Positions 21,462 through 32,110 of a DNA stretch of 64,000 nt are shown in pieces. The notes under the pieces were generated by a model that worked only from the letters and a program-made list of their open reading frames with translations, did no database searches and had not been told where the DNA came from. The DNA lies in contig NC_087067.1 of the NCBI RefSeq assembly GCF_963678635.1, positions 1,984,001 to 2,048,000 on the forward strand, written 5' to 3'. The position numbers were made by a program, and so were the translations under genes. Each line of letters opens with the position of its first letter. Position 1 is the first letter of the stretch. This DNA is from Symsagittifera roscoffensis. Its lineage: Eukaryota > Xenacoelomorpha > Acoela > Convolutidae.

Positions 21462-22269
21462 TATTTTTTATCGATTCGAAAATCTCCGAATGTTCTTCCC
21501 GCCATTCGAACTTTTTGACTTGAATTTTCACACTTTTGAGTTTCTTATTCTCGTTCTCTTCTCGCAAAAGAGGTCTCAGTTTTTCCGTTAAATTAGCCGC
21601 ATTGGGAATAAATTTGGCTAAATGGTTTATGCTACCTAGAAATGACCTGAGTTGTTTCAATGATGTTGGCGGACTAAGCTTCAGTATCGCTTCCGTTTTT
21701 GTTATTTTCGTTGAAATACCGTCCGACGATAACTTATGTCCCAACCAATTTACTTCGTTTTGAAAGAATTCACAGTTCGACAGTTTTATTGCCAAATTTT
21801 CTTTGTCTAACTTTTCTAACACGTTCATAATCAGTTTTTCGTGTTCTTGTTCATTCCCTTTAGATACAATGAGTATGTCATCAAGGAAACAGAACGTATT
21901 TTTTGCATGATTTAGCGTTCTATCCATAGCTTTTTGGAACTCAGCTGGCATGTCTGCCAGTCCATAAAATCCGGTCAGGAATCTGTATGTTCCGGTAGCT
22001 TTTCCGCCTATGATGTTAAAGTTGCATTGTTTGGCTGTTTCTGCAGTCAGTTTTAATTGACTGTACGCATACTTCAAATCTAGTAGTGAGAAATACAGCG
22101 TACCGTTTGTATTTGCTGTAACTATTTGACTGACCCCATCTAATAATTCATCAAAGTTAGGCATTTGATATTTGTTTTTGAATAACTGTCTGTTAATGGG
22201 TTTTGCATCTAGAGCCAATTTTATGGAATCATCTTTTTTCACTGTGATTACAATAGGCGCCACAATCAA
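21421..22269 (-). pseudogene. Ty3/gypsy reverse transcriptase
   Basis: A 282-codon open piece holds most of the polymerase: APIVITVKKDDSIKLALDA, LYFSLLDLKYAYSQLKL (catalytic Asp), FLTGFYGLADMPAEFQKAMD, and the active site FCFLDDILIVSKG with FLDD in place of the commoner YLDD. It then has NWLGHKLSSDGI and the connection LRSFLGSINHLAKFIP. Both ends are broken: upstream against the protease frame at 22,266-22,271 and downstream against RNase H. Catalytic residues are present; the breaks inactivate it. Confidence 0.95.
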
Positions 22270-22871
22270 TCACTAGTACATTTATCCAAACGTTTTATAT
22301 GCCCTTCTTTCAACAGTTTTTCCATTTCATCATGCACTTTTTCCTGTATGGGTATTGGAATTCTTCCACCTTTTTCCTGTAACGGGCAAAGTGGATATTT
22401 AAATTTTGTACTGACAACATGATTTTTCGAACACCCCTGCCGATCACAAAAGTCTTTAAATTTACTATAAAAATTATTTTTCCAACCATCGGGCTGTTCG
22501 CACAGTAGCACATCAAACCTCGTTTTGTCTTTTGGTGCCAACTTCTGTGTTGTGTGTATCCCCACTTTGTTCTGTAAATCCAGCCCCAATATACATCGCG
22601 TGCGTCGTTCTGTAATCAGGAACGATGATCCCACCACTTCCCACCCTGCCGAACGGATGGTTGTAGTGATTGCCCCCAGTATATTAATTGGCTGTTTATT
22701 GTAGTCTACAAATTGAGCGGTCAAATTGAGATTCTCCCGTGGGGTAAACTTCGTATTTTTAGAAGACTCTAAAATTTGTTTTGCGGTCGCCCAATTTATG
22801 AACGATACTGGACTACCAGTATCAATAGTCATATTGATGATTTGGTGAGCAATTCTTACCAAAGCTTTCAA
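22266..22871 (-). pseudogene. Ty3/gypsy aspartic protease and start of reverse transcriptase
   Basis: The frame overlaps the end of the zinc-knuckle frame by four bases (ATGA type). It carries the retropepsin active site NMTIDTGSPVSFIN and a CILGLDLQNKVGI flap-region strand, then leads through KYPLCPLQEKGGRIPIPIQE to LKEGHIKRLDKCTSD, the N-terminal strand of reverse transcriptase. A one-base indel right after CTSD throws the frame. Confidence 0.9.
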
Positions 22872-23338
22872 TGACCTTTTTTGTTGTGATCGAGGTTCCT
22901 GCGAATATCAACCTTCTGTATGTTTTTACTGCTATCCCCGATTTCCAGTTTTCTATTCGATTGCTTTTTTATATATTCATCTATCTGTTCCATCGACGAA
23001 ATCTCAGATTCTTCTGCCATTATTTCAAATTCATCACACGAGTCAAAAGACTGAATCGAATTACACTCCTCATCTGAGCTAGATATTTTTTCAGCAATTT
23101 CATTTAATTGTTGAGACTTACACATTTTCGCAAAATGGTTTGGTTTAGAGCAATTTTTACATGTTTTGCCCATAGCTGGACATTTCTTCAAATGTCCTTC
23201 TCCAAATAATCGACCACAGCGCGTACACGTTTTCGAATCGATAGGATTTCTCCCCTCTCTTCTATCCGGAGTTGGCCTCTTTCTGTACGTATAGCTCGAT
23301 TGTCTCCTGCCACTTGCATTTTTATTACCGATATTCAT
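22868..23338 (-). CDS. Ty3/gypsy nucleocapsid with zinc knuckle
   Basis: The 156-codon piece has a basic N-terminus, a CTRCGRLFGEGHLKKC motif and a canonical CCHC knuckle CKNCSKPNHFAKMC (C-x2-C-x4-H-x4-C), followed by an acidic tail. It is the 3' part of gag, binding element RNA in the particle. It overlaps protease by four bases. Confidence 0.9.
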   Translation of the reverse strand: MNIGNKNASGRRQSSYTYRKRPTPDRREGRNPIDSKTCTRCGRLFGEGHLKKCPAMGKTCKNCSKPNHFAKMCKSQQLNEIAEKISSSDEECNSIQSFDSCDEFEIMAEESEISSMEQIDEYIKKQSNRKLEIGDSSKNIQKVDIRRNLDHNKKGH

Positions 23339-24182
23339 GATTGGTTATTGTTTTATTTTCATTTTTCCTTGAACCTGACCTGCACTTGCAGTCGCTGTGT
23401 TCGATTTTTGGAATATCTGAGTTGTCTGTTTACTTTCCTCAAACTTCAATGCTCTTTTCAACACTTCCTCTGGTGAGAATGTTTCGAATGTTAAAGTATC
23501 CGGCAATACCACATTCTTCATTTTGATATGAATAGATCACGCACTAATTCATCTTCAAGTGTTCCTAACACCGCTTTGGCTGCCTGTGCAGTTAGGGCTG
23601 CATGAAATCTCTCTAATGTGATCGATCACCTGCTTCTTGTGATCGATTAAACAGCTTGTAACGTTCATACGTAACACTTTGTGTTTTATCAAATGAGACT
23701 TTTGCTAATGCCACCATTTCCCGAAATTCTAACTTTGAGACTTCCACATGCGGATTCTTTTGTACAAACTTCTTTTTTCCTTCTGTTCCCAACGCTAGGA
23801 ATAATCTAGAGGCTACCCTTTTCTGTACCTCATTATAATATAAATTGTGTCCAACCTTTGGTCCTCTAGCTCTCCTATCTTCATTTTCCAACTGAATTTT
23901 GGCCCGCGCTAATTTGTCTCTAGCCTCTCTCTCTGCAATAGCCTGTGCAGATTCGTGTTCTCGAGGGGTCTCCGGCCGTGGCAACGGCTCAAACAAAACT
24001 TCCCTTAGTTCTTCTATTAATAGTTCCGGATTCACGCTCTCCTTCACTGTCACTGCCAGTAAAAATTGGTCTAGCCATATTTTGAAGTTCCAAGGAGGGT
24101 CTGAATTCGCGGTTGTCCAGAATACTGGAATTCCCATATCCATTCTATTGTCTTGGGACATAAATTCTGCTGGCTGCGCCAT
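23339..24182 (-). pseudogene. Ty3/gypsy gag, capsid region with frame breaks
   Basis: The ATG at 24,182-24,180 uses the last base of the 5' LTR, so gag starts at the LTR boundary. The open piece to 23,613 contains PPWNFKIWLDQFLLAVTV and a Glu/Arg-rich helical region typical of gypsy capsid. Below 23,640 the capsid continues in another frame (LEDELVRDLFIS), shifts again near 23,531, and continues (TFSPEEVLKRALKFEE) into the nucleocapsid piece. Two single-base indels explain this. Confidence 0.85.
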
Positions 24183-24442
24183 GTGATATTCCTATGCTGT
24201 GGTCTTAGGTAATAATAAAACAGAAGAGTTATAACGTTCAATTCAAACTCTTTATCAATCTTGGTTTTCTTTAGAGATCATGTTCTATTGTTTCTTTTGT
24301 CTCTATTTGTTGGCAACTGTCCAAATGACTGTTGCGTTCGGCCTGCAGATTCGGCCTTAAATAATAATACCAATACATAACAAAATATTAATAAAGTTAC
24401 TTCTCCAAGGTTACTGTGGCAACAGTACTACACAGTACCACA
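24182..24442 (-). repeat. 5' LTR of the Ty3/gypsy element
   Basis: This LTR is 261 bp and pairs with 17,281-17,541. Directly inside it the minus strand reads TGGCGCAGCCAGCAG, which begins TGG like a tRNA primer-binding site and also encodes the first residues of gag. Which tRNA would prime is not known. Confidence 0.95.
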
Positions 24443-24447
24443 CTCTC
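24443..24447. repeat. Target-site duplication CTCTC, right
   Basis: This matches the five bases before the left LTR. Confidence 0.9.
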
Positions 24448-26090
24448 AAAGAAGGTCAAATTGACCTGTTTTTTAGTTTAACTTTTATTTGAAGGAAGAC
24501 CATTTTTGGGACTTTTGCAGATATTCGGTTGAAGGATAAGTTTTGTCATTCCAGAGATTGCAAGCGTTATTGCTGGGTGCAAGAAACAGAGAGCAAAAAA
24601 GCCAGATGTGTGCCGAGAATAAAAAAAATAAAGGATTTCCGAAGAATCTGTAATCCATGACAGAGTTAAACACTACCTACAAAAAAAAACAAATCATGTC
24701 ATAATTTTATTGCACATGTTACGCCTTAAAAAATGGACACACCAAGCTGGATATATATTCCCCAAATGACCAAACCTTCCATTTTGAACCCCTAACTTCT
24801 GCAAAAAATCATTAGAGAACAATTGTAACTAAAAAAAATATTTAATGAATCTGTGGCAAGAATTTAAATCAATTTCTGCATTTTCAATTCGTTCAATTTT
24901 GCACACTTCTGAAATTAAAAGAATCCTAAATCTTTTTTCGCAAAACTTAAAAATGAGTTGAAAGTGTGACAGTTTTGTCATTTAGGTTGTAAGTATAAAG
25001 CAGGGCATTTTCACTTTTCCTAACTCTATGGTAAGTTTTATGGTAAATTTATGGTACGGTTTGTTTTGTTAATTCTTGATTAACTACGCCATTAGACAAC
25101 TAGTCGTGGATAAAAAATGAAAAAGAACAAACAGTTGGTCCGGAGCAACAAAACAAATGATTGCTAGCCATCTGGTACAGTAAATTTTGATCACGAATAT
25201 TGATGCAAAACATTCCACAGAAAAACTTTTTGAGATATAAATTGAGATTTTGCTATTTTTTTTACTTGCCCCAAAACTATGCTTTTAGTTCCGAGAGTGT
25301 ATTCAAATTCGATAAAAAAAACAAGGTCAATTCTTACACATTTCAATTGAAATAATTCCTGTACGGCATAAACCTGAAAAGTGTCCCAAATGGCACAAAT
25401 TTTATGCAACAATTGCATTGATGTAAGTTTCGATGTCAAAACTCAGAAAAATTTAAGTTCTTAGTTCAATTATTGAATGACAGTTAGCTTAAAAATAGTT
25501 TTCAAATGTTAATCAACACAAACACTTAGAGTTAAACAGTTTTTTGTGATAACTTTTTTTACAAAAAGTGCATTAACTTACTGTTGGAATTACTCTTAAA
25601 AGGGGAGGGGGTAATTGTTAAACAGATCCCTTTTCGCAAATAGCTTAAACGTCAAGTTTGCATTGAAACTCAAATGCTTACTATACTATCAACTCATATT
25701 TCTTCTTTTTTATCAAATGATGATTTTTCAAACCAAATGATGCGCTAAAATTTAACGAGAACAAGTTATTGCAAGAAAGTAACAGGCATAGCCGGCTAGT
25801 GCGAAAACAAAACGGATTGCTCTTATTCATTGTTTTCAAAAAATCAAAAAGAAACACGTTCATTTTTCCGTATTTTTCAATACTCGTCAATTTTTGCCCA
25901 AGGATTCGTGTTTATCTTTTTATCCAGAAAGAATATTCCATAGATAACATAGCAGTAGAACTAAATTTGGCGGTCGGCTTCTTATTCGTGTACAATTTTT
26001 CATCTAATTTGTTTTCAAAAACGAAACAAGACTGCTCGTATCAGGGCGAAGCCCTGAATGTTCCGACTGCCTTTTAAGGTTTATGGAGCA
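24448..26090. other. Non-coding, AT-rich
   Basis: No gene is supported; the open frames are short and show no motif. A right half of the CTTAACAAT/ATTGTTAAG palindromic motif lies at about 25,592-25,632 next to a GGGGAGGGGG run. Confidence 0.5.
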
Positions 26091-26094
26091 GCAG

Positions 26095-26535
26095 TTATGG
26101 CATAAAAAATTAAATGAAATAAAATAAAATGAAATTTTTTTTTTCTAAATTTTGAAATTTTTTATGAAAATCATCACCCCACACGCCATATAAAGTACAA
26201 AAAGATAGATTTCGTTCCTTGTAACAAATCAATTATGGCAAATAAGCTTCGTTCAACCAATTTGGAACGATTTATAAGACGGATTAAATCTCCGCTTACG
26301 CGTTAATAGCGCGAAATATATCGCGCGTTAATTGACCCAAATTGGCCAAAATGGCAATCTTTAAACCCTCATAACTTTACGAAAAAGGATCACAGGTGAA
26401 ATATCTTTTCAAATTTAAGCTCAGGACAACAATGGCTTTCGAATGATAAAAAAAAATTCCGTCAAAAATGGCTAGTTAAAAAGTCGAAATTTGTCTGAAG
26501 AACAAAAAACCCACCTCGAGCACAAATATTCCGTT
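26095..26535. repeat. Dispersed repeat, copy 1
   Basis: The segment aligns with 42,930-43,325 along most of its length: CACCCCACACGCCATA, GGAACGATTT, CGCGTTAATTG, GCAATCTTTAAACCC, AAAATGGCTAGTTA and ATTCCGTTACTT occur in the same order. A fainter third copy may lie near 58,140-58,345. No protein is encoded, and termini and target duplications were not resolved. Confidence 0.65.
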
Positions 26536-26839
26536 ACTTTCGTATCGAAAGTCGGAACAGTAAGAAATAGAGAACAGTTAATTGAAACAAATACTTTTTC
26601 GAAATTAGTTTGCAACCAAATCACGGCCAATAGGTCTGTATTATGAAAACACACTTAACCTATTAAGAGCTTCAGCTAAAGTTGGCTTGAACTTTAAAAC
26701 ATCAGCCCTATTCTATAGTTCCTGAAAACCTCGGCAGAGTGCTCGGACCAATTAGTAACAGCTAAGTTATGCTTTTGATAAGATTTCTAGTCTGGCCTTT
26801 CTTCCTTAAAAAACACAGGAGAGAGAATCGAGTTAGATA

Positions 26840-26960
26840 AGGAAACTATCTTTTTTCTATCTGAGAATCGGCAAACGGCAAATTTTAGACAATTACTTTG
26901 CATGAATTTAGCAGCTTGTTTTTTTGCAAAAACTGGACAAAAATTAGACTTGACATTTAA
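26840..26960. repeat. TTTTTTCTATCTGAGAATCGG repeat, copy 1
   Basis: Bases around TCTATCTGAGAATCGGCAAA through AAATTTTAGACAATTA recur at 34,375-34,590, where the leading unit is repeated three times. The rest of 26,540-27,110 shows nothing recognisable. Confidence 0.5.
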
Positions 26961-27112
26961 ACTTTTTCAAGCCTGATTTAACAATAAGCAAGCTATTTTG
27001 ACATCATTTAAACAATAACTTTTATTGCAAACCGATTAGCAACCGATCTAATTTTTATGAATTAGTGGCCTAATCAGCATTAGCCTATGCTTTTTTCTAC
27101 TCTTTAGAAAAA

Positions 27113-27189
27113 CCCTAACCCCGATGGGGATCGAACCCTCAAGCAAGGGTTTGAGAATCGACTATGCTACCACAGTGCTATAACGTCCC
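27113..27189 (-). repeat. tRNA-like sequence, probably a pseudogene or SINE head
   Basis: The minus strand has a box A-like TAGCACTGTGGTAGCAT and a perfect box B, GGTTCGATCCC, at normal spacing. The D stem pairs poorly and the acceptor strands (GGGACGT and GGGGTTA) do not pair, so a working tRNA is unlikely. It sits just past the 3' end of the BEL/Pao coding region. Confidence 0.4.
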
Positions 27190-27239
27190 TGTAAAGTTAG
27201 CATATGTACTTGCTTTCTACAAGCAAAAAAAAGTTTCAA

Positions 27240-28063
27240 CTGAAGGCTAGGTAGAATTAACATCCTCCGCCCACGAAAGAGCGAAAACCGGAATGGGCCT
27301 TACGAGCGGTTAGATATACTTCATGGAGACGAATGGACGACATTGTTTTTGCAACACTTCAGCGACGTTGCGCGCGCTAGTGGTTAGTAGCCCTCAGGAC
27401 TAGTAGATTCGACTAACGACACTAGATCTCCTGTTTTATAACGAATCATCGGGAGATTCAAGCCGCTTTACTCTCTTAGTGAAAGTCGGGACGTACTCTC
27501 TTAACCATTGCTGCCAAATTGAGTTTGCGTAAGACTGCGCACTGGAACAGCGTTTACAGTGAGAATAATTTTCGCTCGACAATAGAGACGGAAACTTCAG
27601 ACTGTGCTGACCTAAAAGAAGACGATTCGATGCATAAAACTTGAAAACTAACTGGTACTTGGGAACAAAAGTGAGCAGACGGGCGTTAGTAAAATTTCAG
27701 TAGGGTTGTGTTCAAAACGTTCCATTTTTTTGTTCACAGAAGCTCTTTTTCGGCTCCTTCAAAGTTGGTGCCCTTGTCCAACCAAACTATTCAGGGTGTT
27801 TCGCGCCTAGAGATACAGCCTTCGATAGGCATCATACATGAACTTGTGTACAAAAAAAAATTCAATGAGAATTGTAGTAGTCCTTGAAGAAATAAATGAA
27901 AAATCAGCGATTCTCGAATGATATTTACGCTGCTTAAGTCCGGCGGCTGGCGGTAACCTGAGCGCTCTACGGGAAGTTCAGACATCATTTGCGTAACGGC
28001 TTTTGACTTTCGCTTTCTACAGAATACGCACTCTGTTTCAAAATATCTCAGTGCAGATACCAA
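27240..28063 (-). pseudogene. BEL/Pao integrase remnant
   Basis: The piece CVFCRKRKSKAVTQMMSELP then VERSGYRQPP matches the zinc-binding to core junction of BEL/Pao integrases (C..CR....Q.M..LP..R). Further down, NGT and the tail segment WQQWLREYVPTFTKRVK survive in other frames. The C-terminal GDLV/RPV region is degraded near 27,300-27,450. Confidence 0.75.
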
Positions 28064-28449
28064 TACCGTTGCTGAGAAAGTTACATTCAGCTGGGAATGA
28101 CTCTAATGCAAGACTGATCTCTAATGCTGAGAAAATTACATTCAGCTGGGAATGACGCAATTGCAAAATCTAATGGATCAATTATGGCCTTATCTGACGT
28201 TCTGAATTCTCTGTACTTAGATAGTCTCGAGAAGCACTTTATCTTGGAGAGCGAGTAAAACCCTTCCCTAGGGAAGGCTAAGTCAGTCAAAACTGCAGCG
28301 CCTGGAAAACTTGAAGAGACCTATTAAGCCTCATTCAAATCTTAGAACAAAACATAAAGGCTAACTTTCTCAGTAACTTCCTCACTTTGCTTGAAGGGCC
28401 AACCAGAAGTTTTCGAAAAAGAAGAGCCGATGACTCACATGCTTTGCTT

Positions 28450-29200
28450 GAGGAAGTCAGCAGTGGCACCTCTAGCATCTAGTTCCTGAGGCAGCGGGGT
28501 TGTCTACGCTCAAAACGTAGAAATATTGGTCAACTGATGTCGACTCCAGATTTTCGGCTACTCGATTGGCCACAAACACGGGCTGTTTGCTTGTCGAGTT
28601 CAACTACTGAAGGACTGTAGTGCTGTCAGTCCAGATGAATACATTAGAACTTCTCAATATCAGAGCTTTTTCGATATCATCTTTCAGACGAGTAGCGAGA
28701 CGCGCAGCTTTTAAGTTCAAGCTTTGGAATTGAAAGCATCTTCATTGGGACTACACTGTTTTTGCTGAAGACGAACGCAAACTGACATTTACATAAGGCC
28801 TTTCTCTGAGGGCGAAGCAATGCTACACAACACTAAACGTCAAAGACTTATCAACAAACATGTGTAGTTCAACCTCATCCACTGAAAAAACAAAATAGCA
28901 ACGATGGATTTTGAATTGCCTTAAAAGTTGCAAACTGCAGTGCCAATCAATTATACTGCGGTTCAACTTATTTGGCAGCGAGTCGTCACACTGTTGGCCT
29001 TTAAACGCCAGATATCTTTTGAATAGCAACCGTGCTCGTACGGTATATGGAGCGACAAACCTATGTGGTTGAACACCGACGAGACAAAACTAAAAACTGA
29101 TCGCTTTGTAGCAGGGTCTTCGCGTTTGCGGTTAACTTCTCTGCTCACAACCACCGTATCGGTAAAATGGTCCCAATAGAGATGGGAAACATGCAATGCG
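28450..29200 (-). pseudogene. BEL/Pao RNase H region remnant
   Basis: Fragments FSFVSSVFNHIGLSLHIPYE (the LS..A.VFDPLGL motif of BEL/Pao), IDWHCSLQLLRQFKIHRCYF and VFVANRVAENLES occur in the expected order, in shifting frames. Confidence 0.75.
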
Positions 29201-29512
29201 GTTTCTGGACTGTTCGGAGCTTAATAATTTCCTTAGAGTTGCTAGCACTAGTTTCAATGAGATTGGATTTCAAGGACAAATTTTGTTAGATTGAACCCAC
29301 CTAATTTAAGCAGTTCAAATCAAAAGTTCGAAATTTTTTCCGGATTTTTCACGGAGCCAAGGTAGTCATCCATGGAAAATTTGATAAGCATGGCGTAAGT
29401 GGCTTTGGGATATTGATCTGCGAGCTTAATCAGCAAAAGTCGGAGAATATTTCGCTCCGAATAATTTTCTGGTAAGATGAAACACACTCGCATCTGATAT
29501 GAAGTCCTTCAG

Positions 29513-30363
29513 CTACAAAAAACGCAAGGAATGTTGATCGCATTCTTGTAATCCGAACTGCATAAATATGCTTTTGATGTCTGCGGAAACTGCGTATTTA
29601 CGCTTTCGGAAGTGCCTTAAGACAAGTAACAAGTTTTGCAGAAGATCGGAGCCGACAATAAGAGAGTTAATGAGCAATTCGCCGTGAAAATTGGACGCAT
29701 CGTTCAAAACGCGCCGATTTTCGTCGGATTCGTTTGGGATTAAAACCTTTTTGTGCAGATTGTACTATTCTCGCTCCAAACGGTTTTTTAAAACGTGAAG
29801 GCTAACTGGGACTACATAAAAATTCTCGAATCACCACCGTTATCCGATGCAGTTTGATTTTTCAGGTTTAAATCTTTCTCGGGCAAATTTTTATGAGATT
29901 AAACTGAGCTGACGAGGCGTGAAAGATCAATAATTTCCTCATTCCAAAGCATTCCGACAAGGAAACGACTAAAACCATAAAACTCGGTAAAATCGAGACT
30001 TTTCTGATCATATTTAGCAATTGCCGAGCGGGGATCAGCTTGTTCAAAAGTCCCATACGATTCCAGCTTGTACCACTTATTCACTTGGTCGGCAAGTGCT
30101 ACTTCTTCAGCATTGCACTTGAAGATGGTGACTTGAAAACCAGTGGCCGAAGGTAGTGAGCCACTGAAAACCAGCCAATGGGCATACAGACGTCGACGGG
30201 AGTGTTTTGATTTTCTACTGGAAAGTATTCGAAAGTCTTGATTGGCTGAAAAGCTCCTGCTCCAAAATCCCCTCAAGTTCAGCTTAGTTGACAAAATGTT
30301 TAATTGGCTGCAGGTGCGTAAATTTATCTCATAGCAGGGGAACGTCAAGGGTTTTGGAGCCAA
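29513..30363 (-). pseudogene. BEL/Pao reverse transcriptase remnant
   Basis: The piece 30,363-29,899 includes NKWYKLESYGTFEQADPRSA (the W.LES.G motif) and FLVGMLWNEE. The piece 29,707-29,513 includes GSDLLQNLLLVLRHFRKRK and AVSADIKSIFMQFGLQECDQ (the catalytic D of the ADI.+MF motif). The YVDD region is degraded between them and 29,200. Identification as BEL/Pao is firm; function is lost. Confidence 0.85.
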
Positions 30364-30510
30364 AACTCAAACTGTCTTTAAAAAGGACGTAACAGCAAGC
30401 GTGCTTTCATGGCGATCGAACTTGGCAAATACGTTCACTTCAATGGTTTTGACGGAATGGGAACCGATTCCGTCGAAAGGAAAATGTTCCCCAGAAAAAC
30501 TAACTTTTAT

Positions 30511-31979
30511 TCAGTTCAATTTAAAAGTTGTGGGAGGCTCGCGGAAACCCATGAGTGGGTAGATCAGGAATATCACTTTTCCAGAGCTGTGGTCAAGTCT
30601 GTGCTTGAACCTGTTTCCACATGAAACACAAGAAGAAACCCACTGAAATTTTTGTAGGAGGACGAGCCGGCTATGTTGGACGACAAAATTTGCGGTTTTG
30701 TTTGAATTTGGATGCCCCACGTCGTTGCTAGTGTTACCTTCTTTGTTTGGCACCAAGCAACGCTTTCTCAGCACCAGGCAACAAGACATTTGTTGTTTGT
30801 GCTTCACCCAATTGTTTTCTCGAAGCGTCTTTGTACAATGTTCCACTATATGCAATTCGGCAATTGCGTTCTTTGCTTTGCATGAAACGAGGGTGGGAGA
30901 TAGGTTAGTTTTATATCATCCTTCAGAGCTTTGGAATTGATTGCTCTCTTGAAATGAACAAAGCATTCAGGCCACAGCAATGGTTTTTCATCAAAAAAAG
31001 ACAACTTCCACTCAGGCAAGGGTTGTTTTTGACTTGATGTCATTCTTTAGGCTAAATCTTGATTAGTGATTGGTTTAAAGCCTAAAATTGGAATTGGCAC
31101 AGATTATTTGTACTCATACGTGTGAGTCGCTATCAACGGTTTCGAATCGGAGAGGGCGTGTATAGCGTTGGGATTGCCGTTATATAAAGTTGTTCCTCCG
31201 CTAGAAAACGGATGAACATTCGACAGTTGCAAGTCATAAAATGGGGTAGGGGGAAAAGTGACCATTGGTCGGTTTTTAGGAAAAAATTAAGTAGGTAAAA
31301 ACCTTTAGCAAAGAAAATTAACAGACGCAAGAAGCAATAAAGTTTGTTGAGCAATTTGAATTGAGCTCGTCGGGATATATGATTGATGGATACTCTTCCT
31401 GCATTAAAAAGTTGTAGCTGTACATGTTGGTAAAGGGTTCTGTACCTGCGTCTGAATTGTATTGAGTACAATTTTTTTTGGATATCAAACGCTGGTATTT
31501 GATGAGACTGGGTCGTGTGAGTTTTGACACATATTTTCGAAATAGTTGGCATTTGGGTGAGATGAATCATTGTCCAAAAGTATACATTTTCAAAGCTTGA
31601 AAACTATAAAAACTCAAAAACAGGGTCTAGATTGGCACTTTGAACCAGCGGCATGAGCTCAAACAAGTTTTGAGCTGGAATTTGAGTGTTTACCCAACTT
31701 TTAGTACTTTCTTGGTTGTCCTGAACTGCTACTCACAATTTCAACATGCTCTGACAGAACCCACTGATTTTGGAAGCGTCTTCGACATTTTTTGCTTCTT
31801 CGATAGTTGCTTCGGCTAGCTTTTTCCCTGTCAACCAAATCAAGTTTAAATTGACTTTTCTTTGATTGAAGCTCAATCTCTTGTGTCTTCAGAAGAAGCT
31901 TAGCCTTTTTCTGATGTTCAACTTCTTCGCATCTAACGTTGGCAGAAGCTGCTTCTCTTTGAAGCTCACTCGAAGACAT
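30511..31979 (-). pseudogene. BEL/Pao gag remnant
   Basis: The 31,979-31,701 piece is a charged coiled coil (ELQREAASANVRCEEVEHQK...) like the N-terminal helix of BEL gag. The piece 31,043-30,846 reads LPEWKLSFFDEKPLLWPECF, then FKRAIN and DDIKLTYL, the conserved capsid motif (L..P.F.G....W..F...F). Cysteines in the 30,855-30,511 piece may be a knuckle relic. Confidence 0.8.
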
Positions 31980-32110
31980 CGGTGCAACCTTAAAACGCAG
32001 TGAAAGGGGTTTCTTGATACTAGCGGATTCAATTGGCGTCGGTGTTCGCGCAGTTGCAACCTGGTAATCTTGAGATTAAATTTCGAAATATTCTTTGCCA
32101 GATATAACAC

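Larger units (their letters stand above)
17281..24442 (-). mobile_element. Full-length Ty3/gypsy LTR retrotransposon
   Basis: A 7,162-bp element is bounded by two 261-bp LTRs (TG...CA) and a 5-bp CTCTC duplication. It is read on the minus strand with gag, protease, reverse transcriptase, RNase H, integrase and a long charged C-terminal region in Metaviridae order. Gag begins at the 5' LTR boundary, and a purine tract lies against the 3' LTR. The LTRs differ at four positions, suggesting a recent insertion, yet the coding region has at least six frame breaks. No env-like frame was found. Confidence 0.95.
27240..32110 (-). mobile_element. Decayed BEL/Pao LTR retrotransposon
   Basis: On the minus strand the remains of gag, protease, reverse transcriptase, RNase H and integrase occur in BEL/Pao order over nearly 5 kb. 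The frames are interrupted by many stops and indels. No pair of LTRs or target duplication was recognised, so the ends are approximate. Confidence 0.85.

Noticed and set aside
27113-27189. Functional tRNA gene on the minus strand
   Set aside because: Box B is perfect, but the acceptor and D stems do not pair, so it is better called tRNA-like.
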